A stretch of 49,787 nucleotides of DNA from Pseudomonadota bacterium (GCA_021324075.1 JAJPJW010000173.1:1-49787); one strand, 5' to 3'; counted from the stretch's first letter, positions 29,505-38,269 are shown. Made by a program: numbers and translations. Notes: generated by a model from the sequence alone, not told the origin.

Positions 29505-29864
29505 ATGGATTTCAAAAAAATATTAGAGGAAACCCTTTCCAACGTCGAAGGTGCCATAGGCGCCGGTTTGGTTGGCATGGACGGCATTGTCATCGATCAA
29601 ATCTCGCATAATTCGACTTTCGATATCAATGCGGTTGGGGCTGAATATTCCAGTATCATCAAAAATGCAATGCGCGCTTCCTCCAATTTCGGCTTGGGCA
29701 ATACGGCAGAGATTCTCATCACCACGGACAAGGCCACAATGATCATGATGATGGTGGGACAGAATTACTTTGTAACCCTGGCCATCAATTTGGACGGGAA
29801 TTTAGGCAGGGGTCGCCTGGAGTTAAAAAAAGCCATCCCGAAATTCGAAAAAGAGCTGACGTAG
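29505..29864 (+). CDS. Roadblock/LC7 domain protein (MglB-like)
   Basis: A 119-residue single-domain Roadblock protein: LSNVEGAIGAGLVGMDGIVI, then the helix EYSSIIKNAMRASS, ILITTDKATMIMMMVGQNYFVTLAI strands, and a final helix. In Myxococcus and Thermus, MglB of this kind is the GAP for MglA and sets type IV pilus polarity. Neither MglA nor other GTPase is nearby, so the partner is unknown. It lies 67 bp after the TPR-Roadblock gene, and the two may form hetero-oligomers (inference). Confidence 0.85.
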   Translation: MDFKKILEETLSNVEGAIGAGLVGMDGIVIDQISHNSTFDINAVGAEYSSIIKNAMRASSNFGLGNTAEILITTDKATMIMMMVGQNYFVTLAINLDGNLGRGRLELKKAIPKFEKELT

Positions 29865-29867
29865 TCG

Positions 29868-30713
29868 TTGACCGCGGCCCCGAACTCTTCTCCGGACGAG
29901 CTGTCCCTCCGAGTCTTCCACTGTTCCCAATGGCCCGAGATCTTTCGATCGTGGTTTTGGCGTTTTTACGACCATCTTTTTAAACTCCTGCTTTACAACT
30001 TAGCCTGGTCCCTTTCTTGTTGCGGCATTGCCTGGATAGCGATCCATTTTGGGTGGGTTGAAATCCCAAAGGACATAAGCTTAACCGGGCCGTTACAGCT
30101 TTATGTTTTGTTCCTTGTTGAAAATGGGGTTTCAGTCGGGTGGGCCTATTTGATCTTCAAAATATTCATCGAAGGCCATGGAAGTTTGCGGGAAGTCTGG
30201 GTCGGGACACGGAAATATTTTTGGAAAGCGACGGGGCTTTCCGCCGTCTCGGGACTCCTGTTTTTTTTGGTGCTTTACAATATTCATTTTTATTTTTCCC
30301 TTGTCACCACCAACCGTTTTTTAACCTTGCTGGTAGCAGCCTTTGCCATTTGGATCCTTGTTTTTTGCTTGGCGGCCTTCCTTCATCAATGGCCCATCCT
30401 TTTTTTTCAAAACCCGCCCTTTTTAAAGGTGCTTAAAAAATCGCTTCTGCTCACTTTGGGAAATGGACTGGTTTCATTGGGTATTGTGCTTTTTTTCGCG
30501 GCATGCTTCGTATTTTTTCTGTTTGTGCCTTTTCTTATGTTTTTTATCGGTGCTGTTTTTTTCTTTTCCTTCCAGTGTGTCGCCCTTGAAAAAAGCTTTT
30601 TAAAGTATAAAATAACTTACGGCGACGAACCCCTTCAGTCCGTTTTGGAACATCTGGAAGTTGAACAACAGCGAGGTTGGAGGGAGCTTTTGAAACCGTG
30701 GGAGAATCGATGA
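29868..30713 (+). CDS. Membrane protein of unknown function
   Basis: I do not recognise this 281-residue protein. It has a soluble N-terminus of about 35 residues, then about six hydrophobic segments (near 38-60, 72-98, 122-140, 146-170, 196-220 and 222-240), and a charged cytoplasmic-looking C-terminus. Start TTG at 29868 directly follows the Roadblock stop. It overlaps the FtsB-like gene by four bases (ATGA), so the three genes are probably one operon. The alternation of aromatic residues at helix ends resembles small integral membrane proteins of the DUF624 type, but that is only a guess. Confidence 0.7.
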   Translation: MTAAPNSSPDELSLRVFHCSQWPEIFRSWFWRFYDHLFKLLLYNLAWSLSCCGIAWIAIHFGWVEIPKDISLTGPLQLYVLFLVENGVSVGWAYLIFKIFIEGHGSLREVWVGTRKYFWKATGLSAVSGLLFFLVLYNIHFYFSLVTTNRFLTLLVAAFAIWILVFCLAAFLHQWPILFFQNPPFLKVLKKSLLLTLGNGLVSLGIVLFFAACFVFFLFVPFLMFFIGAVFFFSFQCVALEKSFLKYKITYGDEPLQSVLEHLEVEQQRGWRELLKPWENR

Positions 30714-30994
30714 AGAACGGGAAAAAATGGGGGACCGTCGTCACGGGCGCGGCATTTTTATACCTTGTTTTCAGCGGCAACCGCGGTCTATGGAACCTTT
30801 ATAAACTCCATCAAGAAAAACAGGTTCTATCACAACAAGTCACCCAATTAAAGTCGGAGATTGACCGGTATCAACTGGAATATCGGGATTGTCAACGAAA
30901 TCCTTCCGTATTGGAAAAACAAGCCCGCGAAGAATTAAACCTGGTGAAGCCGGGCGAGATCGTGTACAAATTTACCGAAGCCGAGAACCACTGA
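30710..30994 (+). CDS. ftsB: FtsB/DivIC-family septum formation protein
   Basis: Single-pass cell-division protein of 94 residues. A short basic N-terminus, one membrane helix (about 7-24), then a Leu-zipper coiled coil (about 30-62, HQEKQVLSQQVTQLKSEIDR), and the C-terminal EKQAREELNLVKPGEIVYKF, which is the conserved FtsB/DivIC ending. Start ATG at 30710 overlaps the upstream gene. In the divisome it pairs with FtsL and FtsQ. Confidence 0.88.
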   Translation: MKNGKKWGTVVTGAAFLYLVFSGNRGLWNLYKLHQEKQVLSQQVTQLKSEIDRYQLEYRDCQRNPSVLEKQAREELNLVKPGEIVYKFTEAENH

Positions 30995-31013
30995 TCCACT
31001 GTTCGAATCCTCA

Positions 31014-31042
31014 TTGACTTCCCCTAGTCGGCTCGTTATCCT
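31014..31042 (+). promoter_or_regulatory. Probable promoter of the tRNA-Leu/tRNA-fMet unit
   Basis: TTGACT (31014-31019), 17-bp spacer, TATCCT (31037-31042). Transcription would begin about 105 bases before tRNA-Leu. The rest of the 160-bp gap shows no coding signal. Confidence 0.6.
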
Positions 31043-31154
31043 ACGTTTCCTTTTGAATCCCTTTGCATCCCGGGTGGATTCTTTTTAAATGTGGGTTTCT
31101 TCCCGGCCACAAATGTAATTCCGGTTTTAAGGTAATATTCTAAAAGGGTTCTTC

Positions 31155-31242
31155 GCCGAGATGGCGGAATTGGCAGACGCAAGGGACTTAAAATCCCTCG
31201 GGCCTAAAGCCCGTCCCGGTTCGATTCCGGGTCTCGGCACCA
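31155..31242 (+). tRNA. tRNA-Leu (anticodon UAA)
   Basis: Acceptor arm GCCGAGA (31155-31161) pairs with TCTCGGC (31232-31238), and CCA is encoded (31240-31242). Anticodon stem AGGGA/TCCCT encloses loop CTTAAAA, giving UAA. The long variable arm CGGGCCTAAAGCCCG is typical of Leu tRNAs. The T arm GGTTCGATTCC is intact. Confidence 0.97.
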
Positions 31243-31329
31243 ATTTTCGCCAGTTGTCATGGGAACGAAACACTGGAATTCATAGCTTGAAAATTGTAAT
31301 CCAGTACAGGCGCTTTGGCGCCAAACAGA

Positions 31330-31406
<77 letters not shown>

Positions 31407-31410
31407 ACGC

Positions 31411-31444
31411 AAAAGCCGTACCCTGTGGGTACGACTTTTTTTTT
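31411..31444 (+). terminator. Intrinsic terminator after tRNA-fMet
   Basis: CGTACCC pairs with GGGTACG, extended by AAAAG/CTTTT around one mismatch, with nine T residues ending at 31444. Confidence 0.88.
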
Positions 31445-31507
31445 AGCATCCGAGTCTCTGAAGATATTTTACCGTTTGGTAAGTTAAGATTCCAAAACCA
31501 TAAACTT

Positions 31508-31780
31508 TTGTCGGAAGCGACCCAACTTAGACATCCCGAGGCTTATTTGGAGACGATACGCCTTCGAAAAGAAAACAAGGGCAGGGGCGGCAAAACGGTC
31601 ACTGTTTTGGAGGGATTTAGCCGCCGTTCGGAAGAAGTTGAAGACTTGGCCCGCCGAATCAAAACCGCCCTCGGGGTGGGTGGAACGGTTAAAGACGGGT
31701 TGATTGAGATTCAAGGGGATCATCGTGTAAAAATATCCGCGATGCTTCAAGGCTGGGGTTTTTCGGTAAAAGGGGTTTAA
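31508..31780 (+). CDS. SUI1/eIF1-family translation factor (YciH-like)
   Basis: A 90-residue protein with the SUI1 fold: RLRKENKGRGGKTVTVLEGF is the family's basic strand-turn motif, and GTVKDGLIEIQGDHRVKI with GWGFSVKGV forms the C-terminal half. Bacterial YciH homologues bind the 30S subunit and may affect start-site fidelity. The start is unclear: TTG at 31508 lacks a good ribosome site, and the frame is open further upstream. It lies 102 bp behind initiator tRNA-fMet. Its N-terminus may be incomplete here. Confidence 0.85.
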   Translation: MSEATQLRHPEAYLETIRLRKENKGRGGKTVTVLEGFSRRSEEVEDLARRIKTALGVGGTVKDGLIEIQGDHRVKISAMLQGWGFSVKGV

Positions 31781-31810
31781 GAAGCCTGAATTCCTTGGAA
31801 GGACAATTGA

Positions 31811-32614
31811 TTGCGTGTATTTGCTTCCATCTCACCCTGGCTCCCGCTTTTAAAAAACCACCTGGCGTCTTTTGTTGTCCTGGAGGAGAAAGCGGCTGAA
31901 CTTTACCTCATCTCCTTATTGGAGAAGCCAGCCGCTGCCCACCGAACCAAAGAAGCGGTCTTAGGAATCTGGAAAGAAGGGAAACCGGTCCAATCTCTAC
32001 ATGACCATTTGATTCAAAATGGTTTCCGGAAACGTTCCCTGATGTCCAACGATGTCCCAGGAACCTCCCGAGGGTATTTCCGGGAGGACTTGGGAAATAT
32101 CCGTTTTATTTGTCCGCAAACCCGGCCAGATCAAAAGCCGAGCAGTCGTGGCTTATCCGCTTTACCCGATAAAAGAGCGTTTTTTTTACTGGAAAGTCCC
32201 CACTCGGTTGACGTGCCTTATCTTGGCCAGAATTATGAAGTCCAGATTCCCCAAGTGGGCCGGTTCATCCTGGATAAGGGTTTAGAACTCAAAACAGGAC
32301 GATTCTTAAATCCGGAGAAGATTTACGAATCTTCCCAAGGATTGCTCGTGATCCTGGACTTATTGGTGTCCCACGCGGAATTGCAAGAGGAAGCCATGGA
32401 TGACTTTTTAGAAATTCGACCTCCCGCACTCGTTAAAGAATTCCTGCAAATCCTCAAACAACAAGGCCCTGGTTCAGTCCTATGGGATTCGGCGCAAAGG
32501 CTTTATCTCGAAAGATACCCCGGTTCCAAAATTGTTACGTTGACAAAATGGTACTGGGATTTCGTTAAGGGTCTCTCGCGGCTTGTCGAACAACAAAAAA
32601 ATCCGCCGGCCTAA
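31811..32614 (+). CDS. Protein of unknown function
   Basis: I do not recognise this 267-residue protein with confidence. Start TTG at 31811. No signal peptide or membrane helix. The segment VGRFILDKGLELKTGRFLN...SSQGLLVILDLL (about 152-188) resembles the C-terminal helical region of a group of bacterial nucleotidyltransferase-fold proteins (the PF12281 type), but the N-terminal catalytic residues are not evident. An HxxxR-rich middle (about 80-110) is variable. It precedes the SDR gene by 30 bp. Tentative label only. Confidence 0.6.
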   Translation: MRVFASISPWLPLLKNHLASFVVLEEKAAELYLISLLEKPAAAHRTKEAVLGIWKEGKPVQSLHDHLIQNGFRKRSLMSNDVPGTSRGYFREDLGNIRFICPQTRPDQKPSSRGLSALPDKRAFFLLESPHSVDVPYLGQNYEVQIPQVGRFILDKGLELKTGRFLNPEKIYESSQGLLVILDLLVSHAELQEEAMDDFLEIRPPALVKEFLQILKQQGPGSVLWDSAQRLYLERYPGSKIVTLTKWYWDFVKGLSRLVEQQKNPPA

Positions 32615-32644
32615 GATGTGAAAACCGGCTTAGATGGATAAACT

Positions 32645-33406
32645 ATGGGCATGATTTCAAGGCATCGAAAATCCGATCCCATCTCTTCCCCCGTGGCCCT
32701 TGTCACCGGTGCAGCCAGTACCCTCGGTACTGCCATCTGCTTAAAACTAGCCCGCCAGGGTTTCCGTATCGCCCTTCATTATGGAATGTCCCGTGAAAAG
32801 ACCTTCCGGCTCCAAGCTGAATTGAACCGTCAAGACGCTAGGAGTTTTACAGTCCAAGCCAATTTGTCCAAAACGAATCAAGTTTCTTCCCTGGTTCGCC
32901 GGGTAATTCGCCAATGGGGAAGGCTGGACTTCATTGTGAATAATGCTTCTTTATTTGAACCAACAAATCCCCAAAAAGGTGCCTGGGATCAATGGCAGCG
33001 CCTGTTTACGGTCAATTCCATAACGCCTTACGCTCTGGCCCAAGTCGCCAGGCCCTATCTAGCCAAAGCAAAGGGAAGCATCGTCAATATCGGGGATATT
33101 TACGGGGAAATGCCGATTCTCAAGGCGCATGCAGCTTACTCTGTTTCAAAAGCCGGGATTCTTTTCCTGACGAAATATTTGGCCGTGGAATTGGCGCCTG
33201 AAGTCAGGGTTAATGCGGTTTCACCAGGGGTCATATCTTTTCCTGAAAAATACACGGATCAAAAACGGAAGAAGTTAATCCAAAGGACCGCATTAAAAAG
33301 ACAGGGGACACCTGAGGAAGTAGCGGAAGCAGTTTGGTTTTTGGCTTCCAATCAATTTGTAACAGGACAAATTTTGAGAGTGGATGGGGGCCGATTTATT
33401 TCTTAA
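32645..33406 (+). CDS. Short-chain dehydrogenase, probable pteridine reductase (FolM-like)
   Basis: NAD(P)-binding Rossmann fold with nucleotide motif VTGAASTLGTAIC (about 19-31), NNASLFEPT (about 97-105, in place of NNAG), catalytic Ser-Tyr-Lys in the GDIYGE...YSVSKAG stretch, and C-terminal VTGQILRVDGGRFIS. The NNAS motif and the FLxxxxxVTGQxxxVDGG ending are seen in pteridine reductases and FolM. The neighbouring convergent FolB-FolK fusion supports a role in folate or pterin reduction. Other SDR substrates cannot be excluded. Its stop overlaps the folBK stop by three bases on the opposite strand. Confidence 0.75.
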   Translation: MGMISRHRKSDPISSPVALVTGAASTLGTAICLKLARQGFRIALHYGMSREKTFRLQAELNRQDARSFTVQANLSKTNQVSSLVRRVIRQWGRLDFIVNNASLFEPTNPQKGAWDQWQRLFTVNSITPYALAQVARPYLAKAKGSIVNIGDIYGEMPILKAHAAYSVSKAGILFLTKYLAVELAPEVRVNAVSPGVISFPEKYTDQKRKKLIQRTALKRQGTPEEVAEAVWFLASNQFVTGQILRVDGGRFIS

Positions 33407-34293
33407 ATCTTTTGAGGGGGAAAATTTTTGAAAGTAGTATCAGGCAATTGTCGGATTTTTTGAGTCGGATCCCTGAAGTCGACCGCCAACTCAATCAGGG
33501 GTTTTCGCAGACTTGGGTGAACCAAGTTGGGACTGATTTCCAAAAGCGGAAAAAGGGCGAAGGCCTTTGTTGCTATATCGGGATGAGGCAAGTCGAAATC
33601 CTTGTTTTTCTCAACCCGGTCCCCCCAAAGCAAAAGATCGACATCCAAGGTCCGAGGGGCGTTGCGGTTGGAAGAGCGCCGGCGTCCGGCCATTTTTTCA
33701 ACGGCTTCCAGCCATTTTCGGACGGTTTTCAGGGAATCGCTGGTTTCTATTCCCACCACAAGGTTCCAAAAAGCCGCTTGCCTGGCATAAACTACCGGAG
33801 ACGTTTCATAAACGTGGGAAAGACCCACGATCAAAAATTTCTTCTGGATTTCCGCCAAGGCCATTCCGAGATTTTGCCGGGGATTCATGTTGGATCCCAA
33901 ACCTAAAAAGACCATTCCTTGCAGCCCCATATGGGCTAAAGACCGATGAATTTGGATGCCGACGTTTTGGGAACCGCGGATGGCTCCCGGCTTCGAAACA
34001 TTCAACTCTATTTCAGACAATCGAAAATTTTCCAGGAGAAAGGCGGCCAGCCGTTCCGCCAATGTTTCGATCAATTGAAATTTACTTTTTTCCACGAAAG
34101 CGATTGTGGCCTTGGCTATTTTTTTATAATCCACCGTTTCCTGGATATGGTCCCGTTGGGCAGCCCGGCGGATGTCGCAGGGGAATTTCAAGTCAATCAG
34201 GACATCCTGCTTACGCTTTCGTTCCCATTCAAAGATGCCGATAATGCAGGAGATTTTTAATCCGGTTAAGACGATCGAGTCCCGGGGTGCCAA
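33403..34293 (-). CDS. folBK: Bifunctional dihydroneopterin aldolase / HPPK (FolB-FolK fusion)
   Basis: A natural fusion of two consecutive folate enzymes. Residues 1-120 are FolB (SIVLTGLKISCIIGIFEWER, TVDYKKIAKA, LIETLAERLAAF, ELNVSKPGAI). Residues 128-290 are FolK (VFLGLGSNMNPRQNL, YETSPVVYARQAAFWN, and RRRSSNRNAPRTLDVDLLLWGD). It starts at TTG, plus-strand 34293, with AGGAG a few bases upstream (complement of CTCCT at 34301-34305). Such fusions occur in several lineages. It converges with the pteridine-reductase-like gene. Confidence 0.94.
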   Translation of the reverse strand: MAPRDSIVLTGLKISCIIGIFEWERKRKQDVLIDLKFPCDIRRAAQRDHIQETVDYKKIAKATIAFVEKSKFQLIETLAERLAAFLLENFRLSEIELNVSKPGAIRGSQNVGIQIHRSLAHMGLQGMVFLGLGSNMNPRQNLGMALAEIQKKFLIVGLSHVYETSPVVYARQAAFWNLVVGIETSDSLKTVRKWLEAVEKMAGRRRSSNRNAPRTLDVDLLLWGDRVEKNKDFDLPHPDIATKAFALFPLLEISPNLVHPSLRKPLIELAVDFRDPTQKIRQLPDTTFKNFPPQKI

Positions 34294-34348
34294 GCTGTGA
34301 CTCCTTTATGTTGATGGACTGTTTGATTTTATTGGAAATAAAGCCGTC

Positions 34349-36766
34349 ATGCCGGGCTATTTTCGCTTTGGATTCCATCCATGGTACTCACAAATACCTG
34401 TTGACGCTTCCCCCTCCTTTTGTTTCCATGACCTTATGACTTCCCAAGTTGAGCCATATTTCAAGCGGCCCCTTCTTTGGGGGGGGCTCGGTTATATGGC
34501 ACTGAACCTCCTGCTTTTTGGGGATCTTTTTTGGGCGGGGGGAAACCAAGTTCTCTCCAGCCCCCAAACCGACCTTTATTTCCATTTTACCGCCTGGCGT
34601 CAATTCGCCTTTGAACAGCTTCGGCAGGGACATCTTGTCTTGTGGAACACCCATTATCTTTGTGGGGCCCCCTTCTTAGGGGGCTTTGAAGCCGCGCTTC
34701 TTTACCCCCCCAACTGGCTTTATATGGTTCTGCCGCTGGGAGCGGCTCTCAACTTGGGGATGGTTCTCCACGTGTTTCTTGCAGGATTTTTGACTTACCT
34801 TTGGGCCCACCATCGGGGCCTCCATCCTCTCGCCGCCTTTACCTCAGGAGTCATTTTTATGTGGGGAGGCGCTTACTACCTTCATCTTTTTGCCGGCCAC
34901 CTACCGAATCTTTGCGTTATGGCTTGGGCCCCACTGGTCTTTCTGTGTATTGACCAGCTGACCGAAAAATTTTCAATTCGTTGGATTCTTTTGGGTGTTT
35001 TTGCCGTTTCCATGCAGGTTTTGGCAGGGCATCCCCAGTATGTTTATTTCACGGCCATCATGGCGTGGATTTATTGTTTGATCGGCCTCAAGGGGGCTGA
35101 CGCCAAGTTCAAGCTTGTGCTTTCCTTGGCCGCGATTTATTTAGGGGCTTGCCTGTTAACGGCGGTCCAATTATGGACGGGATTTGAAGCATTCGAGGAA
35201 TGTGGCCGCAATATCCCGATGGAAATGAATTCGGCGAAATCCTTTTCTTTTCCCCCTGAAAATATCCTCACTCTTTTTCTGCCGGACTTCTTTGGAAACC
35301 TGACGACGGAGCCTTATTGGGGACGGTGGTTTTTGTGGGAAGTTTCAATTTATATGGGTGTGGTTGGAACTTTTTTAGCGGTTTTGGGCGCGTCCACGAA
35401 TCCTTCTAACTCCAAAGGAAGACTTTTAGCCGCAGCCGGGCTTGCTTTTCTTTTTTCCTTGGGTGCTTTTACACCCCTTTACGATTTCTTTTATCAATAT
35501 GTCCCCTTTTTCAAAGGCTTCCGGGGGATTTGCAAATTCGACATTTTAACCGCTCTTTTCCTGGCCTTATTGGCTGGAATGGGACTGGATTCAATATTTC
35601 GGAATAAAAAATCACCCCGCTGGGGGGTATTGGGTGCCTCAGGGGCAGGTGTCTTGCTAATCGGACTCGGATTCTCGGTTTACCGGTCGGCCCAAAATCC
35701 CGCAATGGGTTCTTGGGCCACTTGGTTTTCTTCGATTCATTGGCTTGAAAAGACGGTCGATGCGATGGGGGATTCTCAAAGACTAAGCTATGTCACGGAG
35801 GCCGGCTCGCAGGCCGGCCGGGCCCTCCAGATGGGCGGCGGGATATTCCTGCTCCTTTCCCTTTTATTATGGTCTTCTTCCCGCAAGCGCTCGATGGTCT
35901 ATGCCCTCGCGGCCGTTTGTATTTTGGAACTCTTTGCCTTCGCCCGCGCCAACCGGACGACCTTTGACCTAGCGGTGCTTGAAAAAAAGTTTCAAACCTT
36001 ACAAGATTTTCATTCACAAAATCCTGGAGATTACCGGGTTTACGGAACGGGTAGTGATTCTTTGGTGAGTGGGATGGACGACATTTGGGAAGACGAACCC
36101 ATGATTTTAGGAAGGTACGGACGGTTTGTGTGCCGCAGCCAGGGTTTGACGGAGAACCAATTATTTTCCGTGGTTCCCATATTCCAAAAGTTCCCGCCGG
36201 TCTTAGGAATTCTTAGGCTGAAATACCGTTTTTTCATGAACGAAGACCCAATCCGAATCGCCCCCTTTCCGTTTAAAAGCCTGCCTCGGATGCAGTTGAT
36301 GAATCATTTTCAAGTGATTCCGGACGGGGACCAATTGCTGGATAACCTGCAAAACAACTCTTTTGACCCATTCCGGAAGGTGTTTTTGGAAACTATGCCC
36401 TCGGTGTTGCCGGGCTCCGGGGAAGTGCAGGGGACTGTTTCATGGAAGGACCTTTCCACGGATCAAATCGAGGTACGGGCGGATTTGCCGCAGCCCGAAT
36501 TATTATTGATAACCGACAATTATAGTGAGGGATGGCATGCCAAGGCCTTGCCCGACGGCGTGCAGGGGCGCTATCAAGTGATGCCGGCGGATTATTGCCT
36601 GAGGGTCATCCCCCTCTCCAAGGGAAACCACCATTTTCTCCTCGAATACCGTCCGGTTGTTTTTGAAATCGGGAAATGGGTTTCCATTGTTTCGTGCATC
36701 CTGTATGTTGTTGTCCTCTTGCCGGGCGGTTGGCGCAAGTTCATTCCCACGAAAGCGTTGTCATGA
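34349..36766 (+). CDS. YfhO-family polytopic membrane protein
   Basis: A member of the YfhO family, GT-C-like membrane proteins linked to glycosylation of wall polymers in Gram-positives. About 12-13 hydrophobic segments span residues 45-530; FEAALLYPPNWLYMVLPLG and the LAGHPQYVYFTAIMAWIYC segment are typical. A soluble C-terminal beta domain (about 545-770) precedes a last helix. Start may be ATG at 34349 or 34436 (MTSQVEPY); the latter removes 29 weakly conserved residues. The four-base overlap with metF suggests co-transcription. Substrate unknown. Confidence 0.82.
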   Translation: MPGYFRFGFHPWYSQIPVDASPSFCFHDLMTSQVEPYFKRPLLWGGLGYMALNLLLFGDLFWAGGNQVLSSPQTDLYFHFTAWRQFAFEQLRQGHLVLWNTHYLCGAPFLGGFEAALLYPPNWLYMVLPLGAALNLGMVLHVFLAGFLTYLWAHHRGLHPLAAFTSGVIFMWGGAYYLHLFAGHLPNLCVMAWAPLVFLCIDQLTEKFSIRWILLGVFAVSMQVLAGHPQYVYFTAIMAWIYCLIGLKGADAKFKLVLSLAAIYLGACLLTAVQLWTGFEAFEECGRNIPMEMNSAKSFSFPPENILTLFLPDFFGNLTTEPYWGRWFLWEVSIYMGVVGTFLAVLGASTNPSNSKGRLLAAAGLAFLFSLGAFTPLYDFFYQYVPFFKGFRGICKFDILTALFLALLAGMGLDSIFRNKKSPRWGVLGASGAGVLLIGLGFSVYRSAQNPAMGSWATWFSSIHWLEKTVDAMGDSQRLSYVTEAGSQAGRALQMGGGIFLLLSLLLWSSSRKRSMVYALAAVCILELFAFARANRTTFDLAVLEKKFQTLQDFHSQNPGDYRVYGTGSDSLVSGMDDIWEDEPMILGRYGRFVCRSQGLTENQLFSVVPIFQKFPPVLGILRLKYRFFMNEDPIRIAPFPFKSLPRMQLMNHFQVIPDGDQLLDNLQNNSFDPFRKVFLETMPSVLPGSGEVQGTVSWKDLSTDQIEVRADLPQPELLLITDNYSEGWHAKALPDGVQGRYQVMPADYCLRVIPLSKGNHHFLLEYRPVVFEIGKWVSIVSCILYVVVLLPGGWRKFIPTKALS

Positions 36767-37644
36767 AAATAAGGGATTTGTTTGAACATAAATCCAGGGT
36801 CTTGTCCTTCGAGCTTTTCCCCCCAAAACGGGATGGGAACCTCGAGGGGTTGTTCCAAACGGTTGAGGAACTGAAAAAACTCGGCCCGGATTACATCTCG
36901 ATCACCTACGGGGCAGGTGGTTCGACCCGTGACATGACCTACGATATTGCGGTGCGGTTAAAACAAGTCGGCGCCCTTCCCCTCATGCATTTCACCTGTG
37001 TGGGACATTCCCGTTCGGAGATCAAACAACTTTTAGGAAAAGTGAAGTCGGCGGGAATTGAGAACCTGTTGGCCCTGCGGGGCGATCCACCCAAGGGTGA
37101 AACTACTTTTACGCCCGCGCCGGACGGGTTCAGCCACGCCAATGAGCTGGTTGAATTCATCCGGTCCGAGGGTTTTGATTTTTGTCTCGGCGTTGCCGGT
37201 TATCCCGAAGGGCATCCGGAGGCTGCAAACAAGGACCAGGACCTCCTGAACCTGAAACGGAAAGTAGGGGCTGGCGGACAGTTTATAGTGACCCAGCTGT
37301 TTTTCGATAACCGGGATTATTTCGATTTCACGGAGAAAGTTCGGCAGGCTCACATCCAAGCCCCGGTCCAACCCGGAATATGGCTTTTGACGGATTATGT
37401 CCAGATCGAAAAGATATGCCATCTTTCCGGAGCCAAATATCCCCCGGCCTTGAGGGAACTTGTGGAACCGGTCAAAGCCGATAAGGAAAAAGTGACACAG
37501 GCGGGGATCGAATACGCCACCCGGCAGTGTGAAGAACTTTTGAAAAACGGCGCGCCGGGCATCCACTTCTATGTCATGAACAAGAGCCGTTCAGTTAAGG
37601 CCGTGTTGGAAAACCTCAAAGCCAGGGGAATGGCCTTTCAATAA
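36763..37644 (+). CDS. metF: 5,10-Methylenetetrahydrofolate reductase
   Basis: FAD enzyme that reduces methylene-THF to methyl-THF for methionine synthesis. Family signatures are LSFELFPPKRDGN, YISITYGAGGSTRD, HFTCVGHSR, LALRGDPPKG, FCLGVAGYPEGHPEA, and FIVTQLFFDN. Length 293 residues. Start ATG at 36763 overlaps the YfhO stop. The nearest folate genes are folBK upstream and folE/folP downstream. Confidence 0.97.
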   Translation: MKIRDLFEHKSRVLSFELFPPKRDGNLEGLFQTVEELKKLGPDYISITYGAGGSTRDMTYDIAVRLKQVGALPLMHFTCVGHSRSEIKQLLGKVKSAGIENLLALRGDPPKGETTFTPAPDGFSHANELVEFIRSEGFDFCLGVAGYPEGHPEAANKDQDLLNLKRKVGAGGQFIVTQLFFDNRDYFDFTEKVRQAHIQAPVQPGIWLLTDYVQIEKICHLSGAKYPPALRELVEPVKADKEKVTQAGIEYATRQCEELLKNGAPGIHFYVMNKSRSVKAVLENLKARGMAFQ

Positions 37645-37721
37645 TCCCTGATACAGGTGCCATGCGTTCTGTGAATCCCTTCCTTTTGCGTTGTCCGAGG
37701 CCTTTCGGCGGTTTTCCCCCT

Positions 37722-37749
37722 TTGAACAAGGGTTTATTGGCGATATACT
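37722..37749 (+). promoter_or_regulatory. Probable promoter of the cNMP-binding protein gene
   Basis: TTGAAC (37722-37727), 16-bp spacer, TATACT (37744-37749). Transcription would start near 37756, about 22 bases before the ATG at 37778. Confidence 0.55.
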
Positions 37750-37777
37750 TCCCTGGAGTTTTTAAACCATCCGTGAC

Positions 37778-38224
37778 ATGGAGAAGGGCATGACCGACAC
37801 CGCTTCCATCTTCAGCCGTCTACGGCATGTTTTGCAAAACACCTATTTTTTCCAATCCCTCAAGCTCAATGAATTGGACGAGCTGATCGGGCATCTTCGG
37901 ATGATCCGTGTCCAGAAGGGCTATGAAATCATCAAGCAAGGCGACCCGGGCGACGCCTTTTACCTGATCGCTTCCGGGAAGGTGTCCGTTTGGATGAAAA
38001 AGGGCTTCCGCAAAAGCCAGATCGCAACCCTGCAGGCTGACGAGTTTTTCGGAGAAATGGCCCTGATTTCCAACGAGCCCCGCAATGCCACGGTGGTGGC
38101 CGAGGATGTGACCGAGCTCTTCATCCTCCAACGGTATGATTTCGACAAGATCTTGATGAAGAACCCCGTGATTGCCCAGGAACTCAAAAAGGCTTATTTC
38201 GAGCGAAAAGAAAAGAACAAGTAA
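37778..38224 (+). CDS. Cyclic nucleotide-binding domain protein
   Basis: A 148-residue, single-domain protein of the cNMP-binding/CRP fold without a DNA-binding domain. Motifs are VQKGYEIIKQGDPGDAFYLI and the phosphate-binding cassette EFFGEMALISNEPRNATVVA. The canonical E and R residues that contact cyclic nucleotide are present in GEMALISNEPRNATV. Start may be ATG at 37778 or at 37790. Function unknown; it could sense cAMP or c-di-GMP or act as a structural module. No HTH is seen. Confidence 0.86.
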   Translation: MEKGMTDTASIFSRLRHVLQNTYFFQSLKLNELDELIGHLRMIRVQKGYEIIKQGDPGDAFYLIASGKVSVWMKKGFRKSQIATLQADEFFGEMALISNEPRNATVVAEDVTELFILQRYDFDKILMKNPVIAQELKKAYFERKEKNK

Positions 38225-38240
38225 CCTTTCCTCAAGACAA

Positions 38241-38269
38241 TTGACAAGCCCCCTGAAGATTGGCATATT
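38241..38269 (+). promoter_or_regulatory. Probable promoter of the tRNA-Met/tilS unit
   Basis: TTGACA (38241-38246), 17-bp spacer, CATATT (38264-38269). Predicted start near 38276, upstream of the tRNA. Confidence 0.6.
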
